Shown one piece after another: positions 8,379-17,994 of a DNA stretch of 64,000 nt. The notes beneath the pieces are model-generated. The model was not told the DNA's origin. It did no database searches and worked only from the letters and a program-made list of their open reading frames with translations. Source of the DNA: Cellulophaga lytica DSM 7489 (GTDB taxonomy: Bacteria; Bacteroidota; Bacteroidia; Flavobacteriales; Flavobacteriaceae). The translations under genes were made by a program, and so were the position numbers. Each line of letters opens with the position of its first letter. Within the stretch, counting starts at the first letter, position 1. The DNA is taken from assembly GCF_000190595.1 (NCBI RefSeq), contig NC_015167.1, forward strand, positions 3,580,501 to 3,644,500. Direction: 5' to 3'.

Positions 8379-10316
8379 TTACAATTCGTCTTCAGACAAA
8401 ACAATTAAAAAATCATTTTCTAACAATTCTATTTCTGCGTTTTTAGATAAATTTAAAGTGATACCAAAATTATCATTTAAACTCTTACTTAAGTTACCTT
8501 TTCGTATTCCTAAACAAATTTCATCTCTTTGTTGTGCGCAAAAAATAGCATCAGCAAAACTTATTTTCTGCGGAAAAGTATCAAAATAAAGTGTTGCTGG
8601 TTTTACATAAATTTCACTTCCGTCTTCAGAAAAAATATCGTCATAAAAAGTTTTCATTAGAGCTTCTTCACTTAACTGCGCTAAAATCATTGTAATTAGC
8701 TTATTACTAATTATAAAATCATCTACATTAGTTTGCGTAATAATTTCTTGATTTTCTGAGTTTAAAACTTGCGTTATAATATGTAAACCATCTGCGGTTT
8801 CTACTAGTTTACGTAGTAAAAGCAAAATAATTAAAGTATCAGAATCAATTTTATCTGCAGATTGCTCCTCCATACTCTGAGACAATATTACAACGGTATC
8901 ATAACTGGCAGGTTTAATTTCTTCAAGCTTATGTAGATCTAAAGGGTTAGAGTTGTGTAAATTGATATTAAAATCTGGATACAAACCTTTTATTTCTGTT
9001 ACAACTTCTGTTAACTCATCTGTAGGATTATCAAATAAAATATCAAAATCAGAACCTTCTAACAAATAATCTGTAGCCTCTTCTATAAAAACTTCGGCTA
9101 CTTTATGCCATCCTAAAATTAAAATTCTTTTTTTCTTTTGTTCTAAACGAACATCTATAATTTTTTTATCTCTATTAGGAAAAAAATGTTGTTTTCCTTC
9201 AAAAGAAATAGTAGAATCATCTTCTGCTAAAATTACCACAGAATCTCCATTAGCAAGTACGGTATTTAACGGTGGCCTTAACACCAAACCTTCCTCTTGG
9301 GTATAAATACCAAGCGGAATACCATCTTTTAAATAATAACTTAACTCACCAAAAGGAACATTATTCCATTCATCTTCATAAAAATATATTTCACAACCAT
9401 CAAAAGACAAAATTTCTTTATAAACAGAGTCTAAACCACTGGTTAAAGAAGTTTGTATTAAAAGTTTACCCATAATATTCCAGCTATCAATAGCAATAAT
9501 ATTATCGTCTTCAAAAAAGCTTATAATATCTCTTTTTTCTTTTGTAAAAATCTCTGCAATAATTGGCAGTTCATTTTTACCATTTTGGCAAGCAGTTATT
9601 GCCAAAATAGATTTAACAGATTGTACATCACTAGCTTTCTTTTTACTTAACGTAGCACTTTCAGAACAACTAGCAAGTATAATTATAGACCTGGCAGACT
9701 CTAAATTTATACGCTTAAGCTCATTAATATTGGCATAATCTCCTTGTGTAGTAATTACCTCTGTTGTCATCATATCTGGCAAACGTTTGGTAATTAAATT
9801 ATCCATTTCTTCCTTATCTGTATTAGATAAAATAACTACAGAAGCTTTAGACTCGCTCTCATTTGCTAAAATTAACTCTCTAATTACATCTACAACACGC
9901 TCATTCCATCCTAAAATAATAGTGTGGTTGTTTTCTATAACTTTACCTCTACCTTTTCTAAAATCATACAACATAGTATCTAAAGCCGTAGTAATAAAAC
10001 CAATTAGCATAGACAGTAAAATAACACCTGTTAAACCAGACAAAACCGTTAGTACTTTTAAAAATGTAGGCGCTTCATTATCCTGGTTCATATTTCCAGG
10101 GTCTGTCATTTCTAAAAAAGTAACCCAAATATCTCTAAAAACATTTCCAGTATAATCTAAACTTGGAAAAAGATTTATGAGCAATAAACGCAGTCCAACA
10201 AGAAATATAAATACAATAATAAAAATAATTAAAAGACTCTTAAATATTGATGAGCCTCCTTTGCTTAAAAAACGTTCTGCTTTATAATTTAAGCGTTCAG
10301 AAAAAGAGTTTTTCAT
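8379..10316 (-). CDS. CASTOR/POLLUX-like ion channel with two RCK/TrkA-N domains
   Basis: 645 residues. Two transmembrane helices (~24-48 and ~88-112) flank a short re-entrant region (WVTFLEMTDPGN) in place of a canonical potassium filter. The long cytoplasmic part has two nucleotide-binding RCK-like domains, starting at NHTIILGWNERVVDV (~129) and KRILILGWHKVAEV (~397). This is the layout of the CASTOR/POLLUX/SYM8 channel family, whose plant members act in symbiotic calcium signalling. Bacterial members are poorly characterised. It faces a CaCA exchanger across a shared terminator, so a link with Ca2+ or K+ homeostasis is a reasonable guess. No promoter consensus is obvious upstream. Confidence 0.82.
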   Translation of the reverse strand: MKNSFSERLNYKAERFLSKGGSSIFKSLLIIFIIVFIFLVGLRLLLINLFPSLDYTGNVFRDIWVTFLEMTDPGNMNQDNEAPTFLKVLTVLSGLTGVILLSMLIGFITTALDTMLYDFRKGRGKVIENNHTIILGWNERVVDVIRELILANESESKASVVILSNTDKEEMDNLITKRLPDMMTTEVITTQGDYANINELKRINLESARSIIILASCSESATLSKKKASDVQSVKSILAITACQNGKNELPIIAEIFTKEKRDIISFFEDDNIIAIDSWNIMGKLLIQTSLTSGLDSVYKEILSFDGCEIYFYEDEWNNVPFGELSYYLKDGIPLGIYTQEEGLVLRPPLNTVLANGDSVVILAEDDSTISFEGKQHFFPNRDKKIIDVRLEQKKKRILILGWHKVAEVFIEEATDYLLEGSDFDILFDNPTDELTEVVTEIKGLYPDFNINLHNSNPLDLHKLEEIKPASYDTVVILSQSMEEQSADKIDSDTLIILLLLRKLVETADGLHIITQVLNSENQEIITQTNVDDFIISNKLITMILAQLSEEALMKTFYDDIFSEDGSEIYVKPATLYFDTFPQKISFADAIFCAQQRDEICLGIRKGNLSKSLNDNFGITLNLSKNAEIELLENDFLIVLSEDEL

Positions 10317-10972
10317 AAATAAAGGTTGGTTTGTTTAGTTTTAAAATTTTGATGTATTTTTTTTTCTCAGCTATTAACTTTTTATTCTTTTTGCTGTAAA
10401 AACCTCATAATCCTCTTCATCTAAAACAACAACCTATTATCATTAAATATTAACAAGTTAAAGTTTACGTTTGTAGCTTTTTAAAACTACAAAAACCTAC
10501 ACTAACACTAAGTGCTTACATATCAAAGCATTACATCTTAAAGACTAGATTTTAAGACTGATTGTAAGAGTAAAATGTTTGTATAAACTTCTGTAAATCA
10601 AATTACTATTTAAGTTAAAATAACAGATTTATTAAAAAGATATTGCACTAAAGGTAAATTTCTTAACTAAATGTTAATACAAAAGTTAAAAAGAAGAATT
10701 ATTGATGAATAAAACATAGTGTTTATGTTAATAAAAGAAATGAAGTATCAAAATCTAACCTAAAACAGCAATTAATCAAGATTTTACACATTATTTAATT
10801 CACACAACTTTAATAGTAAATATGAAAATACTCTTAAAAAAGAATATAATTTAAATTTAATTTATAATTATTAAGCGCTAAAACTGCTTTTTTAACAAAC
10901 AATAATATCTGTATAGTTATATCCTCTTTTTTTAGTACTTTTCAGATTACAAGAACAATTAAAAATCCAAAT
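10317..10972. other. 656-bp AT-rich intergenic gap between divergent genes
   Basis: This gap separates the divergent channel gene and the M28 peptidase gene. I see no convincing ORF, RNA gene or long inverted repeat. A TACGTTTG at 10466-10473 matches the flavobacterial -7 hexamer pattern on the plus strand but has no TTG at the proper distance, and a weaker TACTTTTC lies at 10936-10943, close to the peptidase start. Promoters for both flanking genes must be here. Confidence 0.4.
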
Positions 10973-12535
10973 ATGAAAAAACTAGCATTTATAGCCTTAG
11001 CTCTGGCTATAAGCTGTAATTCTACTCAGAAAACTACAGGAGAAAAGAAAACGGAAAAAGCTGTAGAGGCCAATCCAGAAACTTATGGTAAAACTATTAC
11101 TGAAGCCGAATTAAAAGCTCACTTATACACGTATGCATCTGACGAGTTTGAAGGACGTGAAACAGGTAAACCAGGACAAAAGAAAGCTATAGAGTACATA
11201 AAAAAAGAATACGTAGGCTTAGGTATTAAACCTGCAAAAGCAGATGGTAACTATTTTCAGGATGTTCCCTTAGAAATTTCTAAGCTTCCTACAGGTTCAC
11301 TTAGCGTTAACGGTAAAGAATATAAATTAGGAGAGGATTATGTTGCTACAAGTGCTGCTACTGGCGACTACACTAATGTTGTATATGTTGGTTACGGTAT
11401 AGATGAAGAAAACTACTCTGATTACAAAAACTTAGACGTTGCAGATAAAATTGTTGTAGCTAAAGTTGGTGAGCCTAAAAATGAAGACGGTACATATGTA
11501 GTATCTGGCTCTACAAAAAAATCTTTATGGAGTAATGCTTCTGAAGCTTTAGCAAAACGTGTAGAAGTTGCTAAAGAAAAAGGTGCCACAGGTATTATTT
11601 TTTATGATGAAAGCAACTACCCAAGATACCAACAATATTTTGCTCAAATGCAAAAAAGTGGTAGAGAAAGAATTTCTCCTAAACCAGCTACACCTAACAA
11701 ATTTGCCACTATTTTAGTTAATAGTTCTTTAGCAAATGCTATTGTTGCAAACATTGCTACAGACAACACTCCTAAGGTTGTTAGCACTACTTTAAATGTA
11801 GATTTAAAAAGTGGAAACAAAGATGTTAAGTCTGAGAATGTTGTAGCTTACATTAAAGGTTCTGAAAAACCAAATGAATACCTTGTAATATCTTCTCATT
11901 TAGACCATATTGGTGTATCTGCAGACGGACAAATTAATAATGGTGCTGATGATGATGGTTCTGGAACTGTTGCTTTATTAGAAATTGCTGAAGCATTTAA
12001 AAAAGCAGAATTAGATGGTAATGGCCCTAAACGTTCTGTTGTATTTTTACATGTAACTGGTGAAGAAAAAGGTTTACTAGGATCTCAACACTATACAGAT
12101 GTAGACCCAATTTTTCCTTTAGAAAACACTGTTGCCAACCTTAATATTGATATGGTTGGTAGAATAGATCCTAAGCGTGAAGGAGACAGAAACTACATTT
12201 ACCTTATTGGTTCTGATAAATTAAGTACTGAATTACATAACTTATCTGAAGAAGTAAACAAAAAATACACAAACGTTGTTTTAGACTATACTTATAATGA
12301 TGAGAACGACCCTAACCGTTTTTACTACAGAAGTGACCACTACAACTTTGCAAAAAATAATATTCCAATTATTTTTTATTTTAATGGTACTCATGACGAT
12401 TACCACCAACCGTCTGATACGCCAGATAAAATTAACTATGACTTGTTAGAAAACAGAACTAGATTGGTTTTTTATACAGCATGGGAAATTGCAAACAGAG
12501 CAAACAGATTAGTTGTAGACAAAGCTACAGAATAA
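10973..12535 (+). CDS. M28 family metallopeptidase lipoprotein (with PA domain)
   Basis: 520 residues. A lipoprotein signal (MKKLAFIALALAISC) puts the mature N-terminus at the Cys, followed by a Lys/Glu-rich linker. A protease-associated (PA) insert occupies ~residues 120-250. The di-zinc aminopeptidase core follows with SSHLDHIG, NNGADDDGSG, HVTGEEKGLLGS, NIDMVGR and THDDYHQPSDTPDKI, which provide the five metal ligands and the Glu base. It should cleave N-terminal residues from peptides at the cell surface or in the periplasm, for peptide nutrition. Family and metal site are clear; exact specificity is not. A strong hairpin terminator follows. Confidence 0.92.
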   Translation: MKKLAFIALALAISCNSTQKTTGEKKTEKAVEANPETYGKTITEAELKAHLYTYASDEFEGRETGKPGQKKAIEYIKKEYVGLGIKPAKADGNYFQDVPLEISKLPTGSLSVNGKEYKLGEDYVATSAATGDYTNVVYVGYGIDEENYSDYKNLDVADKIVVAKVGEPKNEDGTYVVSGSTKKSLWSNASEALAKRVEVAKEKGATGIIFYDESNYPRYQQYFAQMQKSGRERISPKPATPNKFATILVNSSLANAIVANIATDNTPKVVSTTLNVDLKSGNKDVKSENVVAYIKGSEKPNEYLVISSHLDHIGVSADGQINNGADDDGSGTVALLEIAEAFKKAELDGNGPKRSVVFLHVTGEEKGLLGSQHYTDVDPIFPLENTVANLNIDMVGRIDPKREGDRNYIYLIGSDKLSTELHNLSEEVNKKYTNVVLDYTYNDENDPNRFYYRSDHYNFAKNNIPIIFYFNGTHDDYHQPSDTPDKINYDLLENRTRLVFYTAWEIANRANRLVVDKATE

Positions 12536-12557
12536 GGCAAACAACTTAAACACAAAT

Positions 12558-12590
12558 AAAAACCTCTGCTTATTTAGCAGAGGTTTTTTT
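12558..12590 (+). terminator. terminator of the M28 peptidase gene
   Basis: A perfect 13-bp stem (12558-12570 with 12576-12588), 5-nt loop and a T7-type tract end 22 bp after the peptidase stop codon. Confidence 0.92.
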
Positions 12591-12616
12591 ATAGATTAAA
12601 ATTAAGTTTTTAAAAC

Positions 12617-12647
12617 AAAAAAGCCTCATCAAAATTGATAAGGCTTT
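12617..12647 (-). terminator. terminator of tRNA-His
   Basis: On the minus strand a 13-bp stem (plus-strand arms 12620-12632 and 12635-12647) contains one G-U wobble and is followed by six T residues. It lies 7 bp past the 3' end of tRNA-His. On the plus strand the wobble becomes an A-C mismatch, so it is oriented for the tRNA. Confidence 0.8.
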
Positions 12648-12654
12648 GCTTTTG

Positions 12655-12729
12655 GGTGGAAGACCGGGTTCGAACCGGCGACCCTCGGTACCACAAACCG
12701 ATACTCTAACCAGCTGAGCTACATCCACC
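12655..12729 (-). tRNA. tRNA-His (GTG)
   Basis: Read on the minus strand the sequence folds into a full cloverleaf: extra G(-1) opposite C73 typical of tRNA-His, D arm TAGCTCAGCTGGTTAGAG, anticodon stem TCGGT/ACCGA with loop TTGTGGT (anticodon GTG), and T loop TTCGAAC. The acceptor stem contains a U6-U67 mismatch by my alignment. CCA is not encoded. A consensus promoter lies 16 bp upstream and a hairpin terminator directly downstream, so this is a single-gene transcription unit. Confidence 0.96.
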
Positions 12730-12744
12730 ATTTGTAAGCGGATG

Positions 12745-12775
12745 CAAAGATAATTTTTTTTATTTTATCTATCAA
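12745..12775 (-). promoter_or_regulatory. promoter of tRNA-His
   Basis: On the minus strand: TTG at 12775-12773, a 20-nt spacer and TATCTTTG at 12752-12745, matching the flavobacterial TTG-N(17-23)-TAnnTTTG consensus. Transcription would begin about 10 nt before the tRNA. Confidence 0.8.
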
Positions 12776-13004
12776 ACAATTTTGCATCATATTTTCACTA
12801 ATTTAAAAAATAGATTGTAATGTGCTAATTATCAATATTTATCGTAATTTTACCCCTGTGCTTTATTTTTTTAAAGTCGATGATAGGTTAAAAAAAACAG
12901 TTCAAACACACAAAAAATGACATTTCACAACATAAATTAGTCAAAGCATAAGCTTACTTATAAATTCACGTTTAAGTTATACCATAAGAATATTAAAAAA
13001 ATTA

Positions 13005-15071
13005 ATGCCTTCAGAAATTAAAAACAAAGTGTATTTTTTAACTAACAAAAAGCTGTTTTTTAAGTTAGTTTTTACGTGTATACTACTTTTTAGCTGTACA
13101 ATAAATGCTAGCGAGGGCAAAACTCCCAAAGTTAGTAATGATATAGTGCCTAAAGACACTATATATGTAAACACTCTAAATAATAGAGCCAAAAGGTTAC
13201 GTTTTTACAATTCAGACAGTTTATTAAGTTTAGCTAATGAGGCTTTAAAACTTAGTGAACAGTTAGAATATAGCTACGGAATAAGCAATGCCTTGCTACA
13301 CACCGCAAATTATTACTCTGATGCCGGAAATAGTAAAAAGGCTAATAAATTATACAACCAAGCATTAGAAGAAAGTAAAAAAATAAATGATAGCCATTTA
13401 CAGCTATCTATTATGAATAATTTTGCACAGTCTTATTATTACTTTGGAGATTATGCAAATTCTTTAGCCATCTATTTAGAAGGTGTAGAACTGGCAGAAA
13501 AAAGCAACAACAACAGAATGCTTTCTGTTATGAATGAGAACATTGCTAACCTCTACTCTGCCCAAAAAGATTATGACCAAGCCTTACTATTTTTAGAAAA
13601 GTCTTTAAAACTTAATTTAACTTTAAAAAACGATTTTAATTCTGCAAAAACATTATGTAACTATGCCTATCTACAAAGTGAAATAGGAAACATTAATAAC
13701 GCAATGTTTAATATTAATAAAAGTATAAGCATTTTTGAAGAATATAATAACATAAGATGGATAGCCAAATCATACAGAGTTAAAGGAGATATCTATTTAA
13801 AGCAAAAGAAATATGAATGGGCCATTCGTTGGTATGATCAGAGTTTTCATTTATATGACCAAATTAAAAACAACAGAGATAAATTAACCTTATTGAGCGG
13901 ATTGGCGTATGCCCATTTTGGCAACAACAATACAGATACAGCAGAATTATATGCACTTACAGCTTATAACAATTCTAAAGAACTTAATTCTATAAAAAAC
14001 TTAGAAAGTGCTGCAGATATTTTATACAAAATAAATAAACATAAAAAAGATTTTGAAAAATCACTTTTCTTTCACGAATTATATGAAAAAGTAACCGACT
14101 CATTATCCAGAAACGAAAACAAGCGCAGCTTGTTAATGCTACAGACAAAAATAGAAAGAGATAAACAAAAAGAAACTAAAGAAGTAGTAGACAAGTTAGA
14201 AAACGCTAAACTAAGGAGTGCTATATACATAGGTTCATCTATTTTAATAATATGGGCTATTATTACATTTATGATGTCTAGAAGTAGAAAAGCGCATAAA
14301 AAGCTTAACACAGAGTTACAGTTAAAACAGGTTGTTTTAGAAAATAGAGAGGAAGAATTACAAGAAATTAATGAAACCAAAGACAAGTTATTTTCTATAA
14401 TTGCACATGACCTAAGAGGACCAATTGGCGCCTTGTTAGATGTATTAAAAATGATGAAATCTGGTGACTTAGCCATAACTGAATTTAGAGATTTTGTACC
14501 TAAATTAATTAAAGACGTAGACCATATTTCCTTTACCCTAAATAACCTATTATCTTGGGGGCAAACACAAATGAATGGTGCTACTACCAATACAACCCTA
14601 GCAGAATTAAATACACTAGCAGAAAACAATATAAATTTATTAGCAGAAACCGCTAAAAAGAAAAACATTACATTAATTAATGAAATCCCAGAAAATACTA
14701 TAATTTTTTCTGACCCCAACCAAATAGATATTGTTATTAGAAACATAATTAGTAATGCGCTTAAGTTTACACCAAAAGGAGGCAAAATAACAATAGACGC
14801 CCAAGAAAAATACCAATTTATTGAAGTTACTATTAAAGATACAGGTATTGGTATGAGTGAAGAGGATTTAAGCAAAGTATTTGCTTCAAATCAAAGTCAC
14901 ACTACTTTTGGTACTGATAATGAAAAAGGTACTGGTTTAGGAATTTCTTTAAGTAAAGAAATGGTAGAAAATAATGGTGGAAATTTATGGGCAAAAAGTA
15001 AATTAGGAAAAGGAACTATTTTTTATTTTACCGTTCCTAAAGGAGAAGACAATTATCAATACACCCTATAA
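13005..15071 (+). CDS. TPR-containing membrane sensor histidine kinase (first of a tandem pair)
   Basis: 688 residues. An N-terminal signal/anchor segment is followed by ~360 residues of TPR-like helical pairs, presumably periplasmic, then a single transmembrane helix (~405-423), a coiled coil, and a cytoplasmic kinase. The HisKA H-box is IIAHDLRGP (His468). The ATPase domain has the N-box RNIISNALKF, G1 DTGIGM and G2 GTGLGIS. It should autophosphorylate His468 in response to a ligand or protein bound by the TPR part. No response regulator gene adjoins it. The next gene is a close paralog 135 bp downstream in the same orientation, so the pair probably arose by tandem duplication. Confidence 0.9.
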   Translation: MPSEIKNKVYFLTNKKLFFKLVFTCILLFSCTINASEGKTPKVSNDIVPKDTIYVNTLNNRAKRLRFYNSDSLLSLANEALKLSEQLEYSYGISNALLHTANYYSDAGNSKKANKLYNQALEESKKINDSHLQLSIMNNFAQSYYYFGDYANSLAIYLEGVELAEKSNNNRMLSVMNENIANLYSAQKDYDQALLFLEKSLKLNLTLKNDFNSAKTLCNYAYLQSEIGNINNAMFNINKSISIFEEYNNIRWIAKSYRVKGDIYLKQKKYEWAIRWYDQSFHLYDQIKNNRDKLTLLSGLAYAHFGNNNTDTAELYALTAYNNSKELNSIKNLESAADILYKINKHKKDFEKSLFFHELYEKVTDSLSRNENKRSLLMLQTKIERDKQKETKEVVDKLENAKLRSAIYIGSSILIIWAIITFMMSRSRKAHKKLNTELQLKQVVLENREEELQEINETKDKLFSIIAHDLRGPIGALLDVLKMMKSGDLAITEFRDFVPKLIKDVDHISFTLNNLLSWGQTQMNGATTNTTLAELNTLAENNINLLAETAKKKNITLINEIPENTIIFSDPNQIDIVIRNIISNALKFTPKGGKITIDAQEKYQFIEVTIKDTGIGMSEEDLSKVFASNQSHTTFGTDNEKGTGLGISLSKEMVENNGGNLWAKSKLGKGTIFYFTVPKGEDNYQYTL

Positions 15072-15206
15072 TTTGATGATTTATTTTAGTATTCATAATC
15101 TAGCTCTGCAAATAATATACAAATTGTATTTTTAGATTAAAATACTTGTTAAACTCATTCGTTATCAATATATTGCTAGGCATTTTTACCCATTTTTTAC
15201 CAGAAT

Positions 15207-17261
15207 ATGAACGCAGGTTTACATAATTATTTACACAAAAAAATTCTTCTGTTTACTCTTGTATCTTTTTTAGTGATAACTGGTAATTCGCAGACTAAAA
15301 TTGACAGTATTACAGATTTAGTTGAAAAGGCTTCAAAAAACATAAAATCAAAGGAAGACAAAAAACACTATATAGATTTACTCACATCTTTATCAAGCCA
15401 CTACACTTATGATAATATTGATAGCTTAAAATCTATTTCTGAAAGGGTTTACAAACTAAGTAATACCATAAATTATAAAAAAGGAAAAGCAGATGCAATA
15501 GCTCATTTAGCATATTACAATTCTTATCAAGGAAACTCAGAATTAGCACTACAGCAATTAAAGGAAGCTTTAAAACTTGCAAGAGAAGGAGACTACATTA
15601 GAGGACAAATAAATATTTTAAACCAAATAGGATCTGAAAACGCTTACATAGGTAAAAATAGTGATGCGCTAAAAGCATACTTAGAAGGTTCTGACATAGC
15701 ATTGGCCAATAACAACAAAGTACTACTTTCCTTTATAAAAGACAACACTGCAAGCTTATATGCAACTCAAAAAGATTACAAACAAAGTATAGCTCTTTAC
15801 AAAGAGGTTGACAAGTTGAATAAAGAAATTGGAAACCCAATATATATAGCAGAAACACATGCTAATATGTCTGATATATATATTAGAACCAATCAATTAG
15901 ATTTAGCTACAAAATACATAGACAATAGCATAGCTACTTTTGAAAAACATAATGATAAAGAATGGCTATCCTACTGCTACATTAACAAAGCAAGAATTTT
16001 AATACAGCAAAATCAACCCAAATTTGCTTTAAAATGGCTAGATATTAGTGAAAATATTTTAAATGACTTAACAGATGACCGAACTGTAGTGTCTTTAGAA
16101 AATGCAAAAGCCAAAGCTTATTTAGGTTTAAAACAAACAGACAAGGCTGAAGAATCTGTTAATAAAGCTATAGAAATTGGATCTAGGTTTAACTTACTTG
16201 AAGAACTTGAAGAAGCGTACGAAACTCTATACCTAATACACAAACAAAATAATGATACTGATTTAGCTTTAGAGAGCTTAGAGATGTTTAAAAAAACATC
16301 TGACTCTATCTTAAGAAGAGAAAATAGCAACAGTTTAGGCGCTTTTAAAACAAGAACTGAATACGAAAGACAAAAAAGAGATACAGAAGCTGATGCTAAA
16401 AAAGAGATAGATAAGCACCAGAACTATCTTTATATAGCAATTGCTGCCTTGGTAGTATTAAGCTTTATTTTATTACTTATAAAAATTCAGGCTAATACTA
16501 GAAAAAAACTGTATAACCAATTAATAGAGCAAACTAAGGTTTTAAAAAAGAGAGAAAATGAACTAGAAAATATAAACAAGACTAAGGATAAACTCTTCTC
16601 TATTATTGGACACGATTTAAGAAATCCAATTGCAGCATTACAAAGCCTGTTAGATATGTTTGTTGCTAAAGATGTAGAAGCTGAAGACTTTATGCGGTTT
16701 ATACCCAAATTGAAGAGTGATGTAGATGCATTATTTTTTACACTAACAAACCTACTTTCATGGAGTAGAACACAAATGAACGGAGGCTCTACCACGCCAA
16801 GCAATGCAAAAATGTACAACTTAGCACATAACAATATTAATTTACTTGCAGAACTAGCAGAAAATAAAAATATAAAAATAACCAATACAATACCAGAAAA
16901 TGCCATTATTTGGGCAGATAAAAACCAGATGAGCGTTGTGGTGCGTAACTTGCTTAGTAATGCAATAAAGTTTACCAAAACAGGTGGTAATATTATAATT
17001 AACGCAAAAGAAACTACAAATAGTTGGATTATTAGTATACAGGACTCTGGTATAGGTATAAAACCAGAATTAATTGAAGAATTGTTCTCTAATGATAATG
17101 CCATTGCTGTATCTTATGGTACAAACAATGAAAAAGGAACCGGTTTAGGACTTCCTTTATGCAAAGAAATGATTACAAACAACCAAGGTACTATCTGGGT
17201 AGAAAGTACCTTGGGAGAAGGTAGTACTTTTTATTTTGAACTACCAAAAAAAGAGATTTAA
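15207..17261 (+). CDS. TPR-containing membrane sensor histidine kinase (second of a tandem pair)
   Basis: 684 residues with the same layout as the gene before it: signal sequence (cleavage plausible after GNSQ), TPR-like repeats to ~385, one transmembrane helix (~410-428), coiled coil, HisKA with IIGHDLRNP (His469), N-box RNLLSNAIKF, G1 DSGIGI and G2 GTGLGLP. The sensor halves have diverged more than the kinase halves, as expected if the two paralogs read different cues or form heterodimers. The partner regulator is not in the neighbourhood. Its stop codon is 3 bp from the end of the convergent bshB1 gene, with no obvious terminator hairpin between. Confidence 0.9.
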   Translation: MNAGLHNYLHKKILLFTLVSFLVITGNSQTKIDSITDLVEKASKNIKSKEDKKHYIDLLTSLSSHYTYDNIDSLKSISERVYKLSNTINYKKGKADAIAHLAYYNSYQGNSELALQQLKEALKLAREGDYIRGQINILNQIGSENAYIGKNSDALKAYLEGSDIALANNNKVLLSFIKDNTASLYATQKDYKQSIALYKEVDKLNKEIGNPIYIAETHANMSDIYIRTNQLDLATKYIDNSIATFEKHNDKEWLSYCYINKARILIQQNQPKFALKWLDISENILNDLTDDRTVVSLENAKAKAYLGLKQTDKAEESVNKAIEIGSRFNLLEELEEAYETLYLIHKQNNDTDLALESLEMFKKTSDSILRRENSNSLGAFKTRTEYERQKRDTEADAKKEIDKHQNYLYIAIAALVVLSFILLLIKIQANTRKKLYNQLIEQTKVLKKRENELENINKTKDKLFSIIGHDLRNPIAALQSLLDMFVAKDVEAEDFMRFIPKLKSDVDALFFTLTNLLSWSRTQMNGGSTTPSNAKMYNLAHNNINLLAELAENKNIKITNTIPENAIIWADKNQMSVVVRNLLSNAIKFTKTGGNIIINAKETTNSWIISIQDSGIGIKPELIEELFSNDNAIAVSYGTNNEKGTGLGLPLCKEMITNNQGTIWVESTLGEGSTFYFELPKKEI

Positions 17262-17264
17262 CTC

Positions 17265-17981
17265 TTAAATTAAATCACTTAAGCTATTTACACCCGGGTA
17301 ACGTTCTACAGTAAAACCCTCTGCGTGGTCTACCCCTATTAACCGGCCTAAATCTTGAGCTCTGTAAGTTACACTTTGTAAAAAGTTCTGACTGGTAATA
17401 GGTGTTTGTGGCGCCTTACTATTAGTATCATAAAACTGTGTTTTGTAAGCTAAAACAGACTTTACCTTAGTATCTATAAAACCTGTAACATCTACAACAA
17501 AATCTGGCTCAATATTTTTCCATTGTATATAATGATAAACGTGCTTAGGTCTCCATTTTTGTTGCGACTCACCATTTAAGTCTGTTTCAATTTTTAATAA
17601 TCCACTTAAAAAACAAGCATCACTAACTAACTTACTACCTTTACCGTGGTCTATATGCCTATCATCAATAGCATTACACAACACAATATCTGGTTGGTAT
17701 TTACGTACCATTTTTATTATTTGTAATTGATGTGCTTTATCATTTACAAAAAAACCATCCTCAAATGCTAAATTTTCTCGTACACTAACCCCTAAAATCT
17801 TAGCTGCTTCCGCTGCCTCTTCATCTCTAGTTTCTGCCGTACCTCTAGTACCTAACTCACCCCTTGTTAAGTCTACAATACCAACTTTTTTACCGTTGGC
17901 TATTTCTTTTGCTATTGTTGCTCCTGCTCCTAGCTCTGCATCATCTGGGTGTGCCCCAAAAACTAATATATCTAATTTCAT
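17265..17981 (-). CDS. bshB1: bacillithiol biosynthesis deacetylase BshB1
   Basis: 238 residues of the PIG-L/LmbE zinc deacetylase family, with the BshB1-type sequence: zinc motif GAHPDDAELG (His11, Asp13, Asp14), TRGELGTRGTAETRDEEA, and DDRHIDHGKG with the remaining zinc His. BshB1 removes acetate from N-acetylglucosaminyl-malate, the second step of bacillithiol synthesis. Length and motifs match cytoplasmic BshB1 proteins of Firmicutes and Bacteroidota. It lies 13 bp downstream of a trans-sulfuration enzyme gene and should share its promoter at 19181-19208, which joins cysteine or homocysteine metabolism with low-molecular-weight thiol synthesis. Confidence 0.93.
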   Translation of the reverse strand: MKLDILVFGAHPDDAELGAGATIAKEIANGKKVGIVDLTRGELGTRGTAETRDEEAAEAAKILGVSVRENLAFEDGFFVNDKAHQLQIIKMVRKYQPDIVLCNAIDDRHIDHGKGSKLVSDACFLSGLLKIETDLNGESQQKWRPKHVYHYIQWKNIEPDFVVDVTGFIDTKVKSVLAYKTQFYDTNSKAPQTPITSQNFLQSVTYRAQDLGRLIGVDHAEGFTVERYPGVNSLSDLI

Positions 17982-17994
17982 TTTATAGTATAAT

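Noticed and set aside
12655-12729. tRNA-His as a decayed or pseudo-tRNA because of a U6-U67 mismatch
   Set aside because: All other arms, the G(-1)-C73 pair, promoter and terminator are intact, and a single acceptor mismatch is tolerated, so it is taken as functional.
14072-14875. 267-residue minus-strand frame antisense to the first TPR kinase
   Set aside because: The plus strand encodes a full histidine kinase with all motifs here; the minus frame is a low-complexity shadow of it.
16487-17104. 205-residue minus-strand frame antisense to the second TPR kinase
   Set aside because: Same position relative to the kinase domain as the previous one, explained by codon bias of the conserved plus-strand sequence.
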